The position numbers were made by a program, and so were the translations under genes. Positions 6,497 to 9,846 of a stretch of 9,846 bases of DNA are shown piece by piece. The stretch covers positions 1-9,846 of the forward strand of contig CAZFVV010000176.1 in the NCBI GenBank assembly GCA_964522165.1. Direction: 5' to 3'. Source of the stretch: JABWBP01 sp964522165 (GTDB taxonomy: Bacteria > Calditrichota > Calditrichia > RBG-13-44-9 > J075). Numbering within the stretch: the first letter of the stretch is position 1; the number at the start of each line of letters is the position of its first letter. The notes beneath the pieces were generated by a model. It was not told the origin of the DNA. It was given only the letters and a program-made list of their open reading frames with translations, and ran no database searches.

Positions 6497-6554
6497 AGCG
6501 TGAAACGTGAATACCTTATCTCGCCTTATCACGTTTCACGCTTTACGTTTCGCG
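6485..6554. repeat. Perfect 23-bp hairpin made of GTGAAACGT words
   Basis: Bases 6488-6510 and 6529-6551 are exact reverse complements (23 of 23), extendable by three more pairs including one G-T. The loop is 18 nt. Within each arm the word GTGAAACGT recurs (6486-6494 and 6500-6508). The thioesterase stop codon (6494-6496) is inside the left arm. In RNA this is a very stable stem between the thioesterase and Nudix genes. No T run follows, so it is not a standard intrinsic terminator. Confidence 0.92.
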
Positions 6555-6584
6555 TTTAGTAGCCCATTGCAGGAGCGATAGACC

Positions 6585-7052
6585 ATGTCCGAACCGGTTC
6601 GATTCACTCACGTCGTGGCGGTAAATGCCTATGTTTACCGGAACGGGCGTTTTTTGCTGCTCAAGCGCAATACGGAGCCGAAAATTTGGGGGCCCCCGGG
6701 AGGCCGCCTGCACCGTAATGAAGACCCGCTCGCGGGACTTTGCCGGGAAGTGAAGGAAGAGACCGGCCTGGAAGTGGAAGTGTTAGCCCCCGCCAATACC
6801 TGGTTCGGGCATTGGAAAAACGAATATTTCCTGTTGGCAATTGATTACCTGGTGCGGGTTTGCAGCGGAACGGTGCGCTTATCCGGGGAGCACAGCGACT
6901 TTGCCTGGGTTACCCCGGGCGAACTGCGAGAAGGGAAACCGGTTCGCTTACAGCCGGGCGTCGGCTTCAGATTGGAAGATTTTCAAAATGCGCAGCAGTT
7001 ATACGATCTTTTAGGCGGCGGCGAAGCGCCCGCCCCGGAGAATGGCCGGTAG
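6585..7052 (+). CDS. Nudix hydrolase
   Basis: Hydrolyses a nucleoside diphosphate linked to another group, using a divalent metal. The 155-residue protein carries a complete Nudix box at 40-62, matching Gx5Ex7REUxEExGU: Gly40, Glu46, Arg54-Glu55, Glu58-Glu59, Gly61, Leu62. It is preceded by KIWGPPGGRL, the usual P-rich approach to the box. The N-terminal strands (HVVAVNAYVYRNGRFLLLKR) resemble MutT-like and ADP-ribose-like members, but the substrate cannot be fixed from sequence. The ATG at 6585 has AGGAG at 6571-6575, 9 bases upstream. It probably shares the promoter at 6004-6032 with the thioesterase, with a strong hairpin between the two genes that could change their relative levels. Confidence 0.92.
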   Translation: MSEPVRFTHVVAVNAYVYRNGRFLLLKRNTEPKIWGPPGGRLHRNEDPLAGLCREVKEETGLEVEVLAPANTWFGHWKNEYFLLAIDYLVRVCSGTVRLSGEHSDFAWVTPGELREGKPVRLQPGVGFRLEDFQNAQQLYDLLGGGEAPAPENGR

Positions 7053-7085
7053 CTTGTATGGCCCGGCGGTTATACTCGACGCGGG

Positions 7086-7146
7086 TTGGAGTGTGAATTT
7101 CGCATCGGCGGAGTGCAAAGCTTCAACATTGCACCCAAACCTCCAA
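7086..7146. repeat. Weak GGAGTG-word nested inverted repeat
   Basis: GGAGTGTGAA (7088-7097) and GGAGTGCAAA (7110-7119) are near-identical direct words. TTGGAG (7086-7091) pairs with CTCCAA (7141-7146), and GTGCAA (7113-7118) pairs with TTGCAC (7129-7134). It has the same style as the other intergenic palindromes but is short and degenerate, so it may be chance. Confidence 0.35.
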
Positions 7147-7260
7147 AATTACCCCAAACGAGTATGGCTCTTGTATAAAATTTGCGCACTTTTCCGCGGG
7201 GAGCGAAACTCTATTCATCTGAAATTTTGCCAGATTTCCTCTTGCCAAAAATTTCTTCCG

Positions 7261-7284
7261 GCCATGCGGGAGGCATGGCATTTT
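7261..7284 (+). terminator. Possible terminator after the Nudix gene
   Basis: A perfect 7-bp stem, GCCATGC (7261-7267) and GCATGGC (7273-7279), with a 5-base loop is followed by ATTTT. The T run is short and the hairpin is about 210 bases after the Nudix stop, so this is only a candidate. Confidence 0.35.
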
Positions 7285-7376
7285 ACGGGGGTTTTGCAAA
7301 GGGTTAAAATGCTAAAAAATTTTTAAATTGACGAGAATCAAGTTATTTCAACGATTTGCTGATTAATTTCGGTCAA

Positions 7377-7466
7377 TCAAATTAGTGAACGTTCAGGGGC
7401 GGCGCGATGAGGAAAAAGGGGAACGCCGCATTTTCTCAAAATAATACCGCAACGAAACTAATTTGA
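7377..7466 (+). other. Candidate structured leader RNA upstream of the small genes
   Basis: TCAAATTAGT (7377-7386) pairs perfectly with ACTAATTTGA (7457-7466). Just inside, CGTT (7390-7393) pairs with AACG (7451-7454) across a small internal loop. A separate inner stem GCGGCG (7399-7404) pairs with CGCCGC (7424-7429). The 3' foot is 53 bases before the first small gene. The nested layout resembles a cis-regulatory leader, but I do not recognise a riboswitch class, and stems of this size do arise by chance. Confidence 0.3.
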
Positions 7467-7518
7467 AACATGGAAGTATGAAGTTGTGGCACTATTCTTG
7501 TAACAATGGAGTGTTTGA

Positions 7519-7674
7519 ATGGGAAGATCTGCAGAGAAGTTTAAAGAACTGCTGGAATTTAGGGAAAAAAAATCGAAGGAATTGAAACGGTTAATCTCCT
7601 TTTCAGAAGCAATCGCCCTCTGGCTTTCGGAAAGTCTGAAAATGAACCCGAAACCGGTTTCAAAGAAGTTGTAA
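7519..7674 (+). CDS. Small uncharacterised protein A (51 aa), SxxEAIxxWxSE motif
   Basis: I do not recognise a family. The frame begins at ATG 7519 with GGAG at 7508-7511, 7 bases upstream, and runs 51 codons to TAA. The N-terminal half (about 5-25) is a very charged, Lys/Glu-rich likely helix. Residues 27-38 read SFSEAIALWLSE, and the tail is basic (KMNPKPVSKK). There is no signal peptide or membrane segment. The motif reappears in the next gene (SMAEAIIAWFSE; 7 of 12 identical), 32 bases downstream on the same strand. That match and the two well-placed ribosome sites are the reasons I call it real. Its A-rich codons differ from the GC-richer genes around it. A small regulatory or partner-binding protein is possible, but no function can be assigned. 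Confidence 0.6.
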   Translation: MGRSAEKFKELLEFREKKSKELKRLISFSEAIALWLSESLKMNPKPVSKKL

Positions 7675-7706
7675 ATCTATAAAATCGCTACTCGATGGAG
7701 TTCACC

Positions 7707-7892
7707 ATGCAACCGTTGAATAATTACCAGAGTTCGCAATTAGACGCTATTCAAAAATTTTATTATAAATTGCTGGAGCGCGGCGAGAAGTCCGTCTCTA
7801 TGGCCGAAGCGATCATTGCCTGGTTTTCCGAAGGCCATGCTGAAGAATTCCGTGAGGAATACTTGCGCCGGCAGTTAGCAATGATGCATTAA
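7707..7892 (+). CDS. Small uncharacterised protein B (61 aa), paralogous motif to protein A
   Basis: Unrecognised family. I start it at ATG 7707 because GGAG at 7697-7700 lies 6 bases upstream. The in-frame ATG at 7695 would consume that site and give 65 residues. The protein looks mainly helical: an N-terminal stretch with QKFYYKLLERGEKS, then SMAEAIIAWFSEGHAEEFREEYLRRQ with the same SxxEAIxxWxSE core as protein A, and no Cys, signal or membrane segment. It probably shares an mRNA with protein A (gap 32 bases) and is followed by a hairpin with seven T. The repeated motif in two tandem genes suggests duplication and a shared partner or fold; this is inference. Confidence 0.65.
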   Translation: MQPLNNYQSSQLDAIQKFYYKLLERGEKSVSMAEAIIAWFSEGHAEEFREEYLRRQLAMMH

Positions 7893-7951
7893 TAAGCGGT
7901 TCCGGGTCATTTGCCCTTCCGTTCCCGGGAATTGTCCGCCCTCACCATCCT

Positions 7952-7977
7952 CAGTAATACTCACTTACTGTTTTTTT
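7952..7977 (+). terminator. Intrinsic terminator for the two small genes
   Basis: CAGTAA (7952-7957), a 7-base loop, TTACTG (7965-7970), then seven T (7971-7977). The stem is short and only partly GC, but the T run is ideal. It overlaps the last codons of the convergent yjbQ gene. A GC-rich imperfect stem just upstream (TTCCGGG near 7908 with CCCGGGAA near 7924) may assist. Confidence 0.6.
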
Positions 7978-8393
7978 CCATTAATCTGTACCACCAGTTC
8001 GCGACGGCGCGGGCGATTGTCAAAATCCACCAGGATCACCTGCTGCCAGGTACCCAGGCAGAGCCGGCGATTGGTAAACGGCACGGCCAGGGAAGGTTTC
8101 AACAGAGACGCTCGCAGGTGCGCGTACCCGTTGCCGTCCTGCCAGCGTTCATTATGGTAGTAGCGCTCGTTCATGGGAATCCATTTTTCGAAGAACTCTT
8201 TCAGGTCCCTCTTTAACCCGCCTTCATATTCGATGGTGGTGAGGCCGGCGGTGGAGCCGGAAACGAACACCATGATATTCCCCTCCTCGAACCCGCTATC
8301 GGACAGGATCGTTTGCAATTCCGCGCTAATATCAATGATGTCGGTAAACCCCTTGGTGGACACGGAAAGCGACCGGGTGGCAATGTCAATCAT
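7965..8393 (-). CDS. yjbQ: YjbQ / UPF0047 family protein
   Basis: Small conserved cytosolic protein; E. coli YjbQ has been reported to have weak thiamine phosphate synthase activity, but the physiological role is open. The 142-residue protein shows the family pattern clearly: SGSTAGLTTIEYE at 45-57, His80-Asn81, DGNGYAHLRA at 86-95, VPFTNRRLCLGTWQQ at 104-118, then VDFDNRPRRRELVVQ. The conserved His, Asp and Glu residues are in place for a possible metal or substrate site. The start at 8393 (MIDIATRSLSV) has GGAG at 8402-8405, 8 bases upstream, and its ATG overlaps the TGA of the PTS IIB gene as ATGA. An in-frame start at 8453 adds 20 unrelated residues and is not used. The 3' end overlaps a terminator of the convergent small genes. 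Confidence 0.93.
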   Translation of the reverse strand: MIDIATRSLSVSTKGFTDIIDISAELQTILSDSGFEEGNIMVFVSGSTAGLTTIEYEGGLKRDLKEFFEKWIPMNERYYHNERWQDGNGYAHLRASLLKPSLAVPFTNRRLCLGTWQQVILVDFDNRPRRRELVVQINGKKQ

Positions 8394-8875
8394 TTGCGTT
8401 TCTCCAGAATTTTCTTCAAATCGTGCCGGGGACCGGTGGGAACGTCCTGGCATTCGAACGTGAATCCCCGTTCTATCAGGCGTTCAAATAATTCGACCTC
8501 TTCGGGATTCAAAAACAGGTAGTTCAGGTATTCGGAGCGATTTTCACCAAAGTGAATGCCTCCCACGTTCACCTGTTTGAGCATCAGGCCTTTGTCGGCC
8601 AACTTTTGGATGTCGGCGGGGGATTCAACCAGCACCATGCTGACGTCCGGGGCGTTCAGGCGCTCATGTATGTAGGCTAAGGTTTCTTCCAGGGTCAGCA
8701 CCCGGGAATCCACCTCGGAAGGGGCGGCCATGAGCAGCAGGTTTCTTTCCCATTCGTTTTGGGCAATCCGGTCATTTCCCACCACCAGGTGTTTGATGGG
8801 ATAATAAGCGCCCCAGCCTACCAGCACCTGGCCGTGGATGAGGCGGTCGTCGATGCGCAGGATGATCGGTTGCAT
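8390..8875 (-). CDS. PTS mannose/sorbose-family IIB component (orphan)
   Basis: In full systems EIIB-Man takes phosphate from EIIA on a histidine and hands it to the sugar entering through IIC/IID; cytosolic. The 161-residue protein has the phosphorylation-site motif DDRLIHGQV at 9-17 (His14), VNVGGIHFGENR near 102-113, and QDVPTGPRHDLKKIL near the end, all typical, with normal length. No IIA, IIC, IID, HPr or EI gene is in view, so it may belong to a regulatory rather than transport PTS. The start is uncertain: GGAGG (8889-8893) is 13 bases before ATG 8875 but 7 before an in-frame TTG at 8881, which would add two residues. It follows enoyl-CoA hydratase by about 20 bases and overlaps yjbQ by four. 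Confidence 0.92.
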   Translation of the reverse strand: MQPIILRIDDRLIHGQVLVGWGAYYPIKHLVVGNDRIAQNEWERNLLLMAAPSEVDSRVLTLEETLAYIHERLNAPDVSMVLVESPADIQKLADKGLMLKQVNVGGIHFGENRSEYLNYLFLNPEEVELFERLIERGFTFECQDVPTGPRHDLKKILEKRK

Positions 8876-8900
8876 AGCCAAGTTTAACCCTCCTCTCTGC

Positions 8901-9683
8901 CTATTTCCCTTTGAATTCCGGCTTGCGTTTTTCCAGGAACGCAGCGGTTCCTTCTTTCATGTCCTCGGTGGCGCATGCCTTCCCGAAACAGGTCGCTTCG
9001 ATGTTCAACGCTTTATCCAAATCCGTGCCCGCCCCGCGATAAACCGCCTGGAGAATGTAGCGAGCCGCCAGCGGCGCTTTACCGGCCAGCAGGGAGGCCA
9101 GGGCCTCGGCGCGTTCCATCAATTTCTCCGGCTCTAACACCTCGCTCACCAATCCTAATTGGTAGGCGCGCGCCGCGTCGATCATCTCCCCGGTGAGCAG
9201 CAGGTGCAGGGCGTTGGAGAGGCCGATTAGCCGGGGAAACCGCTGGGTTCCCCCGTACCCGGGAATGATCCCCAGGTTGATCTCCGGCTGCCCGAATTTG
9301 GCTTTTGTGGAGGCAATGCGAATGTGGCAGGCCATGGCCAGCTCGCAGCCGCCCCCCAGGGCAAATCCGTTGATGGCGGCGATGACCGGCTTGTGCATCA
9401 ACTCGAGGTGCCGGAAGGTATTCTGGCCGTCCAGGGAGAATTCTTTGCCGGAAGCCTCGCTTAAATCAGTGATCCGGGTGATATCCGCCCCGGCCACGAA
9501 GGCTTTCTCTCCCGCGCCGGTTAAAATGATGCAGCGAACCGATTTGTCCCTGTTCAATTCCTGCATTACCTGCTCCAACTCCGCAATGGTCTCGCTATTG
9601 AGAGCGTTCAACTTGTCCGGGCGATTCACGGTGACAATGGCATAGGAATTACGTTTGCTGACCAGTAAGTTTTGCAGTTCCAT
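8901..9683 (-). CDS. Enoyl-CoA hydratase/isomerase (crotonase) family protein
   Basis: Adds water to trans-2-enoyl-CoA in beta-oxidation or short-chain acyl-CoA (crotonyl-CoA) metabolism. The 260-residue protein has the crotonase core: NRPDKLNALN at 20-29, oxyanion-hole segment KAFVAGADI (60-68), NGFALGGGCELAMAC (105-119) with catalytic Glu114, and FGQPEINLGIIPGYGGTQR (130-148) with Glu134. Both Glu are present and 20 residues apart as in the rat enzyme (144/164 from memory), which supports hydratase rather than another crotonase activity. The start at 9683 (MELQNLLVSK) has GGAG at 9690-9693, 6 bases upstream, and gives the normal length. The 30-residue extension to 9773 is translated repeat and is excluded. 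It leads the operon with PTS IIB and yjbQ; no other beta-oxidation gene is in view. Confidence 0.94.
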   Translation of the reverse strand: MELQNLLVSKRNSYAIVTVNRPDKLNALNSETIAELEQVMQELNRDKSVRCIILTGAGEKAFVAGADITRITDLSEASGKEFSLDGQNTFRHLELMHKPVIAAINGFALGGGCELAMACHIRIASTKAKFGQPEINLGIIPGYGGTQRFPRLIGLSNALHLLLTGEMIDAARAYQLGLVSEVLEPEKLMERAEALASLLAGKAPLAARYILQAVYRGAGTDLDKALNIEATCFGKACATEDMKEGTAAFLEKRKPEFKGK

Positions 9684-9723
9684 ATCATTCTCCGAATTGG
9701 TTATTGGCCTGGGGGCTTTGCGG

Positions 9724-9843
9724 TTATTTGCCTTCGGCGTCATTGGCTTCGCGTCATTGGGCTGCGCTGTCATTGGGTTGCATTGCTACTGGGAAAATGA
9801 CGATAAATGACGCCGTCAGGCAAATGACGCGCAGCCAAATGAC
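9724..9843. repeat. GTCATTGG-word palindrome upstream of the enoyl-CoA hydratase
   Basis: GTCATTGG recurs at 9739, 9753 and 9769; the opposite-sense word AAATGAC recurs at 9795, 9805, 9822 and 9837. A good stem is ATTTGCC (9726-9732) plus GGCGTCATT (9736-9744) against AATGACGCC (9806-9814) plus GGCAAAT (9819-9825). GGCTGCGC (9760-9767) also matches GCGCAGCC (9829-9836). It ends about 40 bases before the hydratase start, so it would lie in the 5' leader. It may continue beyond the window. Confidence 0.8.
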
Positions 9844-9846
9844 TAC

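Larger units (their letters stand above)
7053..7518. other. Noncoding, partly AT-rich stretch between Nudix gene and the small genes
   Basis: No convincing gene. A frame running through 7042-7326 overlaps the Nudix end, has no ribosome site and resembles nothing. The stretch holds a weak GGAGTG-word repeat (7086-7146), a 7-bp hairpin followed by ATTTT (7261-7284), an AT-rich segment (7305-7385), and a two-level stem-loop (7377-7466). From about 7140 it is visibly richer in A and T than the flanking genes, hinting at a different origin for this stretch and the small genes after it. Confidence 0.5.

Noticed and set aside
7042..7326. 94-codon frame after the Nudix gene
   Set aside because: It overlaps the Nudix end, has no ribosome site and passes through a hairpin and AT-rich DNA; nothing recognisable.
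7487..7502. Sigma-54-like promoter TGGCAC-N5-TTGTA before protein A
   Set aside because: The -12 GC is GT, and the implied start site (about 7512) would fall after the ribosome site at 7508-7511, leaving protein A without it.
7479..7586. 35-codon frame from ATG 7479 overlapping protein A in another frame
   Set aside because: Poor ribosome site and no motif, whereas the overlapping frame has a good site and a motif shared with the next gene.
8394..8453. 20-residue N-terminal extension of YjbQ
   Set aside because: It overlaps the end of the PTS IIB gene, is unlike family N-termini, and the ATG at 8393 has a good ribosome site and ATGA coupling.
9684..9773. 30-residue N-terminal extension of the enoyl-CoA hydratase
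   Set aside because: It is translated palindromic repeat, lacks a ribosome site, and the shorter start has GGAG at 6 bases and gives the normal family length.

Overview
The window comes from a bacterial chromosome of moderate to fairly high GC. It carries ordinary housekeeping genes, most with GGAG-type Shine-Dalgarno sites. The gene set includes the SDR-type threonine dehydrogenase, a yajC-def-fmt run, FabH, SlyD and a mannose-family PTS IIB protein. Together with the unusual palindromic intergenic repeats, this suggests an uncultured lineage, possibly in the Calditrichota/KSB1 (FCB) neighbourhood. That placement is a low-confidence inference; nothing in the window proves taxonomy.

Layout. 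Bases 1-485 hold the 3' end of a short-chain dehydrogenase (+), facing a SlyD-type peptidyl-prolyl isomerase (-) across a long G-rich/C-rich inverted repeat. Further along the minus strand lie fabH, SDR-type L-threonine 3-dehydrogenase, and a yajC-def-fmt cluster that reads leftwards from a good promoter near 5882-5909. A divergent promoter (6004-6032) reads right into a hotdog acyl-CoA thioesterase and a Nudix hydrolase, which are separated by a perfect 23-bp hairpin. Bases 7053-7518 are noncoding and partly AT-rich, with several possible stem-loops. They are followed by two tiny co-oriented genes (51 and 61 aa) that share an SxxEAIxxWxSE motif, and by a terminator. The right end is a compact minus-strand operon: enoyl-CoA hydratase, orphan PTS IIB, and yjbQ. 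The last two overlap by ATGA.

Function. yajC-def-fmt links protein export with initiator-Met formylation and deformylation. FabH, the thioesterase and the enoyl-CoA hydratase are acyl-thioester enzymes but sit in separate units. The PTS IIB-YjbQ pair looks regulatory rather than a complete sugar transporter.

The most unusual feature is that at least six intergenic gaps carry a long imperfect palindrome. Each is built from its own short, reiterated word (GCAGGA/GCAGGG; a three-tier nest including GCCACGAAGACACCAAGAC; CTAAAGTGA; GCATTACG; GTGAAACGT; GTCATTGG). Arms repeatedly abut or contain the stop codon of the neighbouring gene. The second item of interest is the pair of tiny paralogous proteins behind a possibly structured leader.
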